Origin: Leucaena leucocephala
Lineage: Eukaryota > Streptophyta > Magnoliopsida > Fabales > Fabaceae
DNA: 64,000 nt
Assembly: GCA_037074615.1 (NCBI GenBank)
Contig: CM073554.1
Location: 21,783,501 to 21,847,500 of the forward strand
Reading direction: 5' to 3'
In this document: positions 12,187 through 24,298 of the stretch, in pieces
Layout: each line of letters starts with the position of its first letter
Numbering within the stretch: the stretch's first letter is position 1
Made by a program: the position numbers and the translations under genes
Notes under the pieces: generated by a model
Databases searched by the model: none
What the model saw: only the letters and a program-made list of their open reading frames with translations
Told to the model about the DNA's origin: nothing

Positions 12187-12675
12187 TGTTAAAAATATTT
12201 TAAATATTGTAAAAGGGTGTGTCAAAGAAAGAAATGCCTTTCTAACATAACTCTTTGTTGTGAAAGGTTATGTTAAAGAAAGAAGAGTCTTTCTAACATA
12301 ACTTTTCATTGTGAAAGGGTATGTTCAAGAAAGAAGAGTCTTTCTAACATAACTCTTGAATCTAAGAGACATATGTCTAAAAGACATGTCTCGTGGCTTT
12401 CCACAATTTATAAAAATGGCTTTTTGATGAAGAAGAAGCATACAGAGAAACATATAGAGAAACATATGAAAATATAGAGAATGATACACAAATATTCTGA
12501 GATTACTTTATCTTCCACCAGTTATATTGCCCTGTATTTTTACAGGAAGAGTTCGCTTAATCCTGGAGAGAGCCGCTTCTAAATTTGATGAGGAGTCACA
12601 GAATATCTCTTAAGGATAGTGTCCTCGGACACAACTCGAACTATAAACTTTATTATATTGCAGATTTCGCCTACA
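12187..12675 (+). repeat. 5' LTR of the copia element
   Basis: Begins TGTT and ends TACA, exactly as long as the 3' LTR. A TATA box (TATAAAAA, 12409-12416) would start the retroelement transcript about 30 bases later. Upstream, at about 12208-12357, a roughly 48-bp unit (TTGTGAAAGGGTATGTT, AAGAAAGAAGAGTC, TTTCTAACATAACTCTT) is repeated three times; such U3 repeats are often enhancers. Confidence 0.93.
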
Positions 12676-14954
12676 ATCTTAAGAGATATTCTTATGAGTG
12701 CATCATGATGGAGTTTTCTCCAATTTGTTTGGTTGATTGCAAAGGAGATGAGATAAGTTTTATTTCCAACTTCTGCCTCTTATATTCAATTTTCCCTTTG
12801 GCTGGGCATACATAGTATTTGCTATTAACGTGTGGTTGTATGGTTCATGAAACCTAATATTTTTCTTAAATGCGTGTGCTCCTTATTGGTTCCTATGAAA
12901 AGACTTCATTCTTGCCAACATACTATTTGATTTCATCTTGATTTGAGGCCACACCTGTTCATATGAGAATCTTGTATTGAATATTCTTTGATCATTTCGG
13001 GAAGAAAAAAAATTCATGCTCTTCTCTATTCTTCGTAAAGGTATGTCTGATTATATTTTGTGATTGTTGTGTTATTGTTAACATGATAATTGTTGGAAGT
13101 TGAAACAAAAGGTTTTGTGTGAATCAAAATCTGGTGATGTTAATCCAATAAGCAAAAGTGGACCGTTAGCATAGTTTTAATGTTTTAAAACTGTCATGTT
13201 TCTTTGTGATTGTTGTATACATAATGATAACAGCTTTCCTAAATTTGACAGTTTCTAAATGTATATATAATTGTCACAGTGTGACCGTTGGTTTTATAGA
13301 GTAATTATTTGTGGGACTTTTTCTTTTACTATGGAAATTTTAATGAGAAATATACGGTGAAAAAGTCAGGGGTAAGAAGAGATATTTCTTTCTTATTCTA
13401 TATGAGAATTGGACTTTGATGAGAAGGAAAATACAGCCTTGATCTATTGAAAGAGTGGCTTGAAGAAGATGATGAAGACTGATGCGCATCCCAATCACTG
13501 TCGGGGACTTTGTGGTTTGTGTCATTCATTGGAACCGGTATGATTTATTGTTATTTCCTTGCTGTCAGTTCTTACTAATTTTCGCTGGTAGGATCTAAAC
13601 CATAGAGAACAAAACGAACATTGAGAAACACTTGCAATGAAAAACTTGTTTCCAACATTTGGGAGGAAAAATCAGGGGTATGATTTGGGGTTGGGAGACC
13701 AAAAATGAGTAAACTATAACGGTTAAGAAATATAACTGTTGGCTAATAGAGTGATTATTTTGTGGGTTTTCTTTTACCATGAAATCTATGATGATAATGG
13801 AGTGATTTTCATAATTTGGTTTGTGAAAAATTCTAAATTAATTCAAGGGATTTTATGATAAAATTCTAATTTAATTAGAATTATTATTGAGATTTTGATA
13901 TTTAAAAGTGTGGGGGTGTCTAAGATGTGAGATACCTTATAAAATTTATTAATGAAAAATTATGTGTATGTTAGCCTCATTTTATAATTGTGAAGTATGT
14001 TATAATCAAATTAAATGGAGGCTTTATTATTTGTTGTTGACATAAAATTTGATTATTATTAAAATTTTATGTGTGGCTTAAAATAAGCTTTATGATGTAA
14101 GCATGAAAATTTGATCATTTATCTATTGGAGAGATAAATATGTTAGTTTTCATGATATTATTATTTATGGATATATATTTATCTTAACATAAATATATAT
14201 GATGTGGATGACATATTATAATATTATGCTATTTTAAATTTGAGTTTGAAAGCATGATTTAAATATATTTTTAGGTGTTAAAATCATAAAGGAATATATC
14301 ATCTTGAAAAGTATTTCAAATTTTGGTTTTGAGAACTATAGTGTGATTATTCTTTATGATGATAATATAGTATTTGAGGGTGTTATTTGCTCAATTTGTT
14401 TATGCACAAATTATGAGAATTTGGTGTGTTAGAATTAATTCTTGTGATATAGTATATACTATGTGGAGGATTGAGCATACACATATACAAATTCAATCTC
14501 ATGAGGAGAATGAAATATTTGAGGGGTACCATAATTATTAGTATCATGTATGGTGAAATCCTGTTATATTAAAATACACGGATGATAAGTGGTGATTTAT
14601 CTTGAGTTTATTACTCTGTAAATTGAGCAAATATAATCACTATCCAAGCAGTGAATATTGAGATGCTCTAATAAGATTATTGAGATACCTTAAAGACACC
14701 ATTAATTATGGTACACATTATGGTGGATTTACCGATGTATTAGAATGATACAGTGATGTGAACTGGATCTTAGATTCATAAGGGTTAAAATCTACAAATA
14801 GTTATATGTTTATTCTTGGTGATATTGCAATCACATGGAAATCATCCCAGCAAATAATTCTAACCAAAATGGATTATGAATTTACTACTTTGGAATTGGC
14901 TGGTACTGAGGCTAAGTGGTTAAAAATATTCTAGCAATTATTTTGATGTAAAAC

Positions 14955-15165
14955 CAACACCTAGTGTTGATGAGATGTGTTTGCCAAAAGGCAATTACCT
15001 TTGTTGAGAGAACAAAGATGTACAACTCTTAGTGTCGATTAATTGTGTTTGCCAAATGGCAATAACCTTTGTTAAAAAGAAAAAAGACAAGTAGCACTTA
15101 TTGTTGATGTGTTATAATTGCAAAATGGCAATAAACATTGTTAAGAGAACAATGGTACAATCGTT
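14955..15165 (+). repeat. Three degenerate tandem units inside the copia interior
   Basis: A unit of about 70 bp recurs three times, each with a form of GTGTTGAT, TTTGCCAAAAGGCAAT, AACCTTTGTTAAGAG and AACAA. It lies in the RNase H part of the polyprotein, between ELAGTEAKW and LSDPLTKPLG, so it is a local expansion of coding sequence after or during decay. Confidence 0.7.
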
Positions 15166-15881
15166 TGAGATACTATGAGAATAAGCATGCTTAAAATTGT
15201 GGAGTTATCTCAATCGATTTTGATGAGGTCAAAAATAGACCTATCAGATCCGTTAACAAAACCCCTGGGAAGAAAACAATTAAATTGTTGAGATATCGAG
15301 GGGAATAGGACTAAAGCTAATTGATAACGACAACGATGGCAACCCAACCTTTGTGATTGGTGATCTTATGAAGAAAGTTCAATGGGTAAGAACAAGTCGT
15401 TTGTTAGTTCTGCTAGCACAAAATATTATTACTAGTCCTTTTCCTATTGTGTATGAAAAAGTGCTAGATTGCATAGAGGAGGGTGAGCAAAGCTCTTAAT
15501 GATTTTAAATCCCACAGGATGATGTATTATGTGCAAGATGCACTTAAAGAAATCACCTATACGAATGAGGGGTGTGAGCCGCTCCTATGAGATCGTGGCG
15601 AAATCTCTAAAGCATTCGCTAAAAATAGGACACGCGCATGGCTGCCTAAAGCGCAAAACCGCGAGATAAATAGTGAAAATATGGGGGTATAATCTGGCTG
15701 TTAGTACCTCTGGTATACACCCAAGAAATGCTGGTTCATAGTCCATAGGACCACTGGTATCTCTGTGTACCAAGTATTATCAGTCTAAATCTGATTCATA
15801 GTCAAAAGGACTACTAGATACAATGATTATGTCCATTTGTGTAACTCAGCTAATGGTGTTTCTTTGACACATGTGGAGGAT

Positions 15882-16370
15882 TGTTGGAAATATTTTAAAT
15901 ATTGTGAAATTGTGTGTCAAAGAAAGAAATGCCTTTCTAATATAACTCTTTGTTGTGAAAGGGTATGTTGAAGAAAGAAGAGTCTTTCTAATATAACTCT
16001 TCATTGTGAAAAGGTATGTTGAAAAAAGAAGAGTATTTCTAATATAACTCTTGAATCTAAGGGACATATGTCTAAAAGACATATCTCATGGCTTTCCACA
16101 ATATATAAAAATGGCTTCTTGCTGAAGAAGAAGTATACAGAGAAACATATAGAGAAACATATGGAAATATAGAGAATGATACACCAATATTCTGAGATTA
16201 CTTTATCTTCCACTAGTTATGTTGCCCTGTATTTTTACAGGAAGAGTTCGCTTAATCCTGGAGAGAGCCGCTTTTAAATTTGATGAGGAGTCGTGGAATA
16301 TCTCTTAAGGACAGTGCCCTTGGACGCGACTCGAACTATAAACTTTATTATATTGCACATTTCGCCTACA
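15882..16370 (+). repeat. 3' LTR of the copia element
   Basis: Starts TGTTGGAAAT straight after the polypurine tract 15871-15881 and ends TTCGCCTACA, followed by the target duplication ATAAT. It carries the same three-unit U3 repeat and TATA box as the 5' LTR. The two LTRs are about 93% identical by hand count. Confidence 0.93.
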
Positions 16371-16375
16371 ATAAT

Positions 16376-16906
16376 AACCCTCTTATTATCCATCTCCAAG
16401 CGAGGACAAACAGCTAAACGCCACTGATAGCGTCGGCTTTCTGTGGATGGGAGAGATGTGGAGCCTCCACAAGGCATTGCTTTGGCTTGCTTTTACTGTT
16501 TCATATTATTACTATTTATTAAAGCTAAAAATAAAGAATAAAAAAGGCATCGTAGAATATGATCAACCATTTCGAAACAACACAAAATATGACCATTACA
16601 CTCGGGAAGGTGCTGGGGTTATCCATGTTCATGATCATAATGCATGGCCCAAAGTAACTTTTCACACTAATTAGCTAGTAATTGCAGCGAGGTAGCATTG
16701 GACAGAACCACCTCTTTTATTTGTTTCCTTACTCTCAAGTCTCAATCCCAAGTTCTTCATCATAGCAGTAACCCACACACATATATATAACATGTTATCT
16801 TCATGTGCTAAGAGCACATAACAGAACAATCATACAAGCACAACATTACTTTTTTACTGATCATAGAACGTAGCTTCAAAGCTCACAGCTCTTGACTCTT
16901 TTACTT
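16376..16906. other. Intergenic between copia element and LAZY1 3' end
   Basis: No gene recognised. The small ORFs lack family features. The LAZY1 3' UTR is expected to lie at the right side of this stretch, reading leftwards. Confidence 0.4.
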
Positions 16907-18536
16907 TCACAGCTCCAGGACTAGGTCTGCATTGCACCACAGTAACTTGAGTCAGTGTAGTTAATGGATTTAGAGTAATTCTGTTTGAGAACAGCTAGCT
17001 ACGTCTTGGATCATGAATGAATAGTTGAAATACTTACAATCTGCATCTGTCTTGATCCAGTGCTCTCTGTTACCAGACGAATCTCCACTCACAAGAGCAA
17101 ACTGGTGTGGATTCAGTTGGCCCTTATAATTTCGCATGATATCCTTTGGGTTTGCAAGAGACCGTTTAGGCTGCGCCATGCTATCTTCATCTGGATACAC
17201 CAAGTCGCCTCTGTTGTGGAGGCTTCCATCATTCATCATTTTCTTCTTGCTCTCAGGCTTCTGCTTTTTACCATACTTATTAATAGTTGTTGAAGTTTCA
17301 GGATGGACTTTCCTGTGAAACATGTGGAGAATCTGTACCATGACAATATATAAATAAGTCATATTTGAACTAGGGTGAAGAGTTTTTTAGACGAAAGACA
17401 ATAAGGTTAAAAGATAAATAAGTATAATGAAGAGTTTACCTTGTGGAGTTTTGTCTCTGCTGAAGCAGAATCAACAGGTCCACCATTGATGGATGTAGAG
17501 TTTCGTGAAGAAGCAAGGAGCATTCTTTTCTTGAGTTTCTTCTTCATTGGGTTCATAGCTGATTTATCTGCTTCCCTTTTGTCCTCCTTCTCACATTTAG
17601 CTCCAGAATTCTCCTCAGCTTTGCTTCTCTGAAATAGCTCTCCAAGTGACGTCCTGTGTTCCTTCTTTGCCACCGTTGTTGTTGTTCCTGATAATTCAAT
17701 GGCTGATCCAAATAGATATCCCTGAAGTGGACACACTGCAGTTCCTTGCCCATTGGACTCAATGCCTTCTAGTGGTTTTCCACTGAGTGTTATTATGCTT
17801 CCATGGCTGCTTCTCCCAGCACTGACATGGCTATTTCTGCCTGATGAATCGTTGCAGTAATCATCCTTGGTTTCAGCTCCCAACACTTTCTCAAGCTCAT
17901 CGTTGATCAGCTTCAGTTCATTCTCAGTGACTTCATCTTCTTTTTCAGTTATGTTCTCAACAGAAATGGCAAATGTCGGTGTGGATGATGGATCCGTCAC
18001 AACTTGCTCAGAACCAAGAGTTCCGATGGCAAGAAATCCATGGAAGAGATCAGATAAAGCATCTGATGATTCGTCCTCGAAGTCATCATCTCCAACCTTG
18101 GCTGCTTCAAGACCAGCAAATGATTTTCTAAGGTTCTGGTCGCGCTGTGCTTGCCTAAAATGTTTGGTCGCATGGTTTGGTTTCTGGCCGTAGTTTTGTT
18201 GATCATCATGTGCTGACGGCCCTGAAAGACAATTACAAGAATGCCCTGACACAAAAACAAATATATCTAGGTAGACCTTGCGTTATGTGGCACAAGGCAA
18301 ACCATGACATGTTTTGTTCTAGAATACTATTTCTGCTACTTTCTTTAATTATGTACAATGCTATAATGCATGCAACTTACCGATGATCAAGTCTTTCAAG
18401 GGTTCACTAGTATTCTGGCGAAATTTCCTATGCATCCAACCTAATAACTGCATCAGCAAAACAATAAACGAAGAAATCGATTTTGATTAAGGTTTTTACA
18501 GTGCTATATGGCAAAGTATCTTAATCGTACCTTCAT
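16907..18536 (-). CDS. LAZY1: LAZY1 gravitropism / shoot-angle protein
   Basis: Complete five-exon gene, 397 residues: 18536-18531 (ATG AAG only), 18447-18381, 18245-17440, 17332-17038, 16926-16907. All introns are GT-AG and the joined frame is intact. The N-terminal block is KLLGWMHRKFRQN...LKDLIIG (residues 2-25). SCNCLSG and LRKSFAGLEAAK follow. The IGT-family hallmark FHGFLAIGTLG lies at about 92-102, and a Lys/Arg-rich probable nuclear signal (KKKLKKRM) near 260. KLHKILHMFHRKVHPE spans the exon 3/4 junction, and the conserved C-terminal tail ends DADYLVLEL, which needs the 20-base last exon. LAZY1 proteins act in gravity signalling upstream of asymmetric auxin transport at the plasma membrane and in the nucleus, setting branch or tiller angle. 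The two-codon first exon and tiny last exon are typical of this family and are easily missed. Confidence 0.95.
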
Positions 18537-20274
18537 CTTTTGAATGTGTTGAGCGAAACCTTCTTCAGCTTTGATTGCGTAGCAAGCTTGTGAATATAGG
18601 GGTGAAGGAAAGAACTCTTTTTTTTCTTACTTAAGCTTATAAGGGAGAACATGGAAGATCTTGCTCTCATAGCTTCTCCTTATTATTACTTGTTTGAAGA
18701 GTTGAAAAGAGAAAAAACAGAGGGATACATACAAATTTTGTTTGTTATTCTATGTCAATATGGAATCAGGTTGACTAATGGGTTAGTGGGTCGTAATCAG
18801 TATACTAATATGATCATGTCCTTGGTCCACTAACACTGTAATTGCTTCACTAATTATCTGCTGAATTGAATTTGGAGGTAATATGTCATACGTCGTATGT
18901 CTCAGGAGAATCCATATTATTATAGTATGTTTGATGTATATCCTAAATACATGAGAACACATCTTTTTGGGGCATCATGGGATTTTCAACTGCTGTCTTC
19001 AAGCATTTGAGAAGGGAATAATGATAAGCTATTTATTGCAGTGACAAGATATAACCCAACTGGCTGAATAGAAATTTGCTGTCCAATATGTAGTAATGGG
19101 GTCCGAAATAATTTAAAATCATGTGAAGATTTTCTTCTTTGAAACACACCAACTTGGACCATTATTCTTCTCTTGGGTAGGTCCATGCTCCATTGCGGAA
19201 TGAGGCAAGTTCTTTGTAAAACTGGTTTCATTTGATAGATTATTTTTTTCTTAGGTACATAACATGCAACAAAGGCTTGAATTGAAGATCGTTTATCATA
19301 TGACTGTGTGAAATGTTTTGTGAGATGAGAAGTGCAAATAGCAGCTCACAATGCTTCATTCTCCCCCTACCTTCTGTTTTCTTTAATTGAAGGGAAATAA
19401 TCAATTAAATAAAAATTATTGAGGGCATGTTGGTTGGGTAATAACATCGCCATCTTGTGATATATTGGTGCAGTACGGCAACATGTCGGTGGATTATATG
19501 CAGCAAATTAGTGGGATTGAAAAATGCCACATTGTAGGATTTTGAGCGTAAGAATAAACCCCATTTTCCATAGTTGTGCTCAATTATGCCATTTGAAAGA
19601 CTTAGATTTTTACCTAATATTGGGATTTATTTTTTTGACAATACTTTCTACATTTCCTAAAGAATGTATTCATTTTTTTGCTCATAATATTAAAACATAC
19701 TATGTCTTGCTTTTGGATGATGAATAATGCAATGACACGATAGAAGGGACCAATATGTTAAGGACTTGACATGTATTCAACAAGAACACAGATCTAATTC
19801 ATACTATAAATTAAGTCTAACTATATCAATGTGAGGAGATAGACTAAATCATGCTATTAATTAATACAAGGGCCCTTATTCCATAATAAGTGAGGCTTGT
19901 CAGGGCTAACTCACTGAAATCTTTTGTGACAAAAGAAAAAGGATTGGATAGAATGATCATATCATTGTGTGAAGGGTAGTATTAAGTAGCACCATGTTTG
20001 GATGATTAAGCAAAAGTGCAAGTGTGTGTGTGTAGGTGGGTGGGAGTGAATGGTCGGAATCTGGTGCAAGTGTCTAACGTTAGATGGGAAAGCCTACATG
20101 GTACAAATATACCAGGGTAATGCATGGTTGTTTTTAAGGGACAAGATAATGAGAGCAAAGGAGAAGTAGGTGTGTATGAAGGGAACAATGAGAAGGCATA
20201 TCGATCCCCACCTTCCCTTTGCTTTATTTTGATATAACAAATCTCAAATGAATTTAGTATCATAAGTTCATTAA
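18537..20274. other. LAZY1 upstream region and intergenic DNA
   Basis: The first few hundred bases should hold the LAZY1 5' UTR and promoter, reading leftwards. The rest shows short ORFs with no recognisable domain and a TG-rich tract near 20022-20033. No gene is supported. Confidence 0.4.
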
Positions 20275-20430
20275 GTCAGAATATGTCTCTAAATTTAAAG
20301 AGTGTTCATAAAAATATTTATAAATTATCTCCTAATAAATCATCACATTAGTAATAAAATTTGAACTTACAACTTTATAGGTTAAGATATAATTTCTTAC
20401 TAACTAGGTCAACACCTCACTTTTCCTTTT
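20275..20430 (-). mobile_element. SINE-like repeat, family 2, copy 1
   Basis: Reverse-complement match to the sequence at about 59118-59255, with shared blocks AGTTGTAAGTTCAAATTTTA (box B-like) and ATAAATATTTTTATGAACAC followed by TCTTTAAATTT. Two copies in one window make it a dispersed repeat. The tRNA-derived origin is inferred from the box B-like string only. Confidence 0.5.
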
Positions 20431-20467
20431 TAGTGAAAATTTCAAAGTTAGGACCTTCTATTGTTCC

Positions 20468-20624
20468 TGTATTGTACACAGTTGTACTCTGTATCATTCT
20501 TTGTCCCTTTGCCTCATAAAAGCTACGCTTTTCAACCAAGTGGGCTTGTATTGTACACAGTTGTACTCTGTATCATTCTTTGTCCCTTTGCCTCATAAAA
20601 GCTACGCTTTTCAACCAAGTGGGC
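20468..20624. repeat. Perfect 78-bp tandem duplication
   Basis: Bases 20468-20545 recur without any difference at 20547-20624 (period 79, one extra T between). The unit starts TGTATTGTACACAG and ends TCAACCAAGTGGGC. Identity over the full unit in non-coding DNA implies a very recent duplication, or an assembly artefact. Confidence 0.95.
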
Positions 20625-23600
20625 ACATCCCTACGCACATAATCACTCACTCGCCCTCCTGTTACAACCTTAAGTTTTACTGTTCAACTTAATTGACCCT
20701 CTTTTATCATGTTTTGATTCAGCAGTATGAGATGTTGACAGCGGAAATGTTGGATATTTTGTATTGAATTACTCTTGGTGACCCTTGTAAATGAGCATCT
20801 TATAGCAAGGATGACTCTACCCCAAAGTTAGCAATTGAGATAGGAGAGACAACTTATTTATATACTTTATTGAATATTTCAGTGTGGGATTTTATATCAC
20901 ATGTTATCAAATCTCCATCTATTACCCCCATAGGAAGTTGATGTCTTGGTAATTACACTTTATGACACTTCACTTAGTTTCTTATTGATCAGAACCCTCT
21001 ATAGGCAGCCATTCTTGAAATTGTTAACAAAATTATTAAGATATCAATTGATAGGTACTTAAATAGGATAGAGAACCGTATCCTGAAAAACTAGTTTATA
21101 TAAAAGAGCCAACCCACTTATATAATATATTGATTATCAGCTAAGGTGAGACTTAATATCCCATAGTACCAAGTCTCTATCAATACCCATGAGCTGTTCA
21201 TGTACAGCAACATGCATGGATAACGTAACTATGATGGGAACTAAGGAGCAACATTTGACTTTCACAGAGATTCTCACGGTGTGGTTGTTTTGGTGGGTAG
21301 ATAAGGGAGAGGCTAACAGGGCGCCACGCAGTCATATATCCAAAGAGAAGGAGGTCAAATGAAAAGGGACGAAGGAAGGAGATAAAGGAGTAGGAACAAG
21401 GAGTGATGGAAACGGAAGGAAGGTGTAGACTGAGAATGTGGGAAATGGTAAAGTGGAGGAGAAGAGAGAAGAAAGGGGCAAAATGAAGTGTAACATGATA
21501 AAACAGGTTCGTCTGTTATGTTTGACGTCCATATTCATGGCTAACAACTAATGCATAATCAACATCTTGTCACTAACCTACCACACCATGCCAAGTCACT
21601 CAATGCTTCCTTTCCCTTCTCATCTTTCGTTTGGTTCTCATCTCCCACTTCATACCCTCCTCACCAAGCAATTTTCTTTTCTTTTTCTAAGAGAATTGAT
21701 GCCTTGCATTATTGCATGGTATATTTTGGATAACTCATCAGTGGGCGAGTATAAAACATGTGAATTAATTAAAATGATCTACTTTATCTCTATCCATATC
21801 ATTTTGATAGGTTATGTTAAAAAGTTCATTTAAATATTTGTCTAGATGATATATCAAAAATTTAGAATTAGATCTAAATTTAAAGAAAAATAAAAAACTC
21901 AAAGTTAAAAAAAATTACTTCAATTCTTTTTTGTAAAAGTATAGGTATGTTCCTATTTAAGGTAATCATATTCACGACATTGAATATAAGTGTTTCTTCC
22001 AATGGATATTTAAACTTTAGATTGTAGAAATTTATCTTTTTTACTATACTCAATTTCTGTTAATTTCTTTTAACTTTAAATAACTTTTGAGTAAAAAAAA
22101 TCAAAATGACTTACAATAAATTCAGTTTGATTCACATAACAAGATACCAATAAAAGAAAAAGATACTAAAAACAAGCACTAAGTAATCAAAATCCTTCAC
22201 CGAATTTTCTCCCTTGAATTTTTGAAAGGGGAAGCTTATGGGTACAATGTGTCGATCTGCTCCATCTTTGTTCATTCTTGTTTTCGTTCATTTCAAGTTT
22301 GTTGAAGGAGAAATCCGGGCAATGATTATTTGTGCTGTACGTATTACAAATGTTGAGAAAAAAGCCTCTCATGATTTGTAACAGTGAAATGGCATAGTCA
22401 TGGTGGGGGGTTATCCTCTTCAACTCCATTTTTGGGTTATTAAGGGGCCCTTCAACATAGAGAGAAAGAAAGAAACGTGAAGTGATGATGTGATTTAATA
22501 TCAAGGTTAATAAAAAGAGAAGTGATGATGTGATTTAAAACAGATATTTCATTAGACATTATTTGTTTGTTTGTTTTTTCTTTTTAAAAAAAGGTCATCG
22601 TCCTCTTTTGGACTTACAAGGAGAATCATTAGAGCTAAGCACCATTGTCAATTAGGCATTTTATAATTTTCAACTGAAATTTCATTACTTCGCCATGGAT
22701 TGATTTTTTTCCCAAATCAATATTTTTTGTTGTCTTACAAATCTCAAAGCATGATTTTTTTTTTTGTGGTAAAGTTACCTAGTATTCAAAATCAACAACT
22801 CCGACTAATCTAAACACATTATCTTGATTCCTATGGCACCAAGATGGAACCCAAAAATTAAAGGTTATGGGATTCAAATTCCTTCCATATGTGTTAGTCA
22901 AAGTATTATTTCCTAAAATAAAAAAAAATCCAAATATGCTAAAATAATCTCTCTTTGTTTTTTAAAAGAAAAAAAATTAGGAGTGTCTAGATGACCAAGA
23001 CTAATATCGGGACACATAAAGCAGAAGGCAAATCTTTTCTAACTAGATTTGCTTCATGGAGAAGACTAGGATTTCAACACACCAACACCCCCCCTCCCCC
23101 CACAACAAAATGCTTTAAGCCAAACAAAAATCCAAATAGCTTGAAAATTAAAATAATAATTTAAATTATTAAAAGAATATAATGAGATATTGTAGACCAC
23201 CTTATTCCTTTTTCACAACTGTTGTAGACCAAATTGTGAATGTAGTGATGATTTATCATGCTTCTTCTTCTTTACTGGAAGATATTCTAAGCTGTAGCAG
23301 AGTGCAATTTATTTTTCATTTTCTATACCTACCCTTTATGCTCTGCTACTTTGTCATCTTTTCCTCTCTCTCTCTCTCTCCAAGTCCAAATTAATGAATT
23401 CTATTAGTTTATTGGTTGAAGAAAACCATCCAAGTTAAAACTGAATCATTTCCATTCCCATTAAGATTGAAAAGATTGGATCGATAGAAAAGAAAAAAGG
23501 AATTCATTCAAGATTCAAAGTTGTGACAACGTAGTATTCTTAATCATACATTATGACACGTTGGTGTACAGAAATGGTCCAACTTGGGGAGGAGAGATTC

Positions 23601-23700
23601 CTCTTCTCTAGCTTCTCGGCTTGATACCTTGATTTGTCCTCAGTCCTCACAATATTGTCCTCCATTTTCTTATAAATTATGATGCCATTACCAACACAAA
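20625..23700. other. Gene-poor intergenic region
   Basis: No gene is supported. A pair of related direct repeats of about 90 bp lies at about 20848-20938 and 21100-21190 (both with AGAG-CAACTTATTTATATA-like and GTGGGAYTTTATATCYCA-like blocks, then CCAAATCTCCATC-like), resembling terminal-repeat fragments. A polypyrimidine tract lies at 23364-23381. Confidence 0.4.
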
Positions 23701-23714
23701 CACAACCACTCATC

Positions 23715-23890
23715 GAAACGAAGAAGATCTTCATTGATCTTCTGCTTTGAAAATCATTTGCAATAGAATACCCAGTTGAAATGGGGATCAGAAGAATCCA
23801 AATCTGTAGAGAAATCTCCGTCAAGGGACTTGGGACTGAGGATTTCTCTATGGATTTGGATGCTTTTGATCCCATTTTGAATGCCAACGT
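23715..23890 (+). pseudogene. Broken fragment of the GRAS gene N-terminal region
   Basis: Nucleotide similarity to the GRAS gene at 9989-11551. CCCAGTTGAAATGGGGATCA (23771-23790) matches the segment at 10108-10127 with one inserted G that shifts the frame, followed by GAATCCAAATCTGTAGAGAA. ATGGATTTGGATGCTTTTGA (23850-23869) matches 10250-10269. The spacing between the two matches is 141 bases in the gene and 78 here, so about 63 bases are lost. No VHIID or SAW region follows. It is a truncated, frameshifted duplicate, about 13.6 kb from the intact gene and in the same orientation. Confidence 0.8.
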
Positions 23891-24298
23891 TCCAGGTGCT
23901 CAAAGTTCAGCAACAATCCCAGGGCTTGCTTCAAGGAAACTTTGAACATGGCTAGTATTAACAACACCAAAGTGAGTATCTACTCATTCTCTTTTGTCCC
24001 AACACCAAAATTATATCCATTGCTTTCTTTGACATGTGATTAATTAGAAGATAAACTGATAAAACAAAGCCAATCATCAACCATTGAATGAATCTTAAAG
24101 TGACTTGTATATTATATTATTTTTTATGATATATTGAAGTCATTTTTCTGTCGTAATGGTTAAAAGGTGCTCCGCAAACTAAGTCATAAGTTCATTATGA
24201 CAAAATGAAAATAATAAACAAGGGTTGAGTGTACCCTGATAAATTAATGAATGAGGGGTCACAAATTATTTTTTTTAAAAAGAAACGCAATAATAGGA

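Larger units (their letters stand above)
12187..16370 (+). mobile_element. Decayed Ty1/copia LTR retrotransposon
   Basis: Complete but coding-dead element: 5' LTR 12187-12675, internal 12676-15881, 3' LTR 15882-16370, flanked by the 5-bp direct repeat ATAAT (12182-12186 and 16371-16375). A polypurine tract ATGTGGAGGAT ends just before the 3' LTR. Reverse-transcriptase remains include a VDDIL-coding string at 14201-14218. RNase H-like remains lie at about 14590-14940 (YLKDTINYGTHY, SDVNWILDS, ITWKSSQQ). LSDPLTKPLG, the usual copia polyprotein end, is encoded at about 15239-15270. Frameshifts and stops interrupt all of it, and gag and integrase are not recognisable. The 3.2-kb interior is short for an autonomous copia. 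About 570 bases of non-coding DNA separate the polyprotein end from the tract. By hand count the LTRs differ at about 36 of 489 sites, mostly transitions, so the insertion is several million years old. Confidence 0.93.

Noticed and set aside
12676..15881. Intact polyprotein gene in the copia element
   Set aside because: Every conserved block is interrupted by stops or frameshifts, and gag and integrase could not be seen; no CDS is claimed.
17441..18193. Plus-strand ORFs over LAZY1
   Set aside because: They are shadows of the minus-strand LAZY1 exon 3, rich in Ser from its acidic and Lys-rich codons.
24140..24250. Additional SINE candidate downstream of GILT gene A
   Set aside because: The GTAATGGTTAAAAGG / CATAAGTTCATTA strings are only weak box A/B matches, with no flanking duplication and no second copy found.
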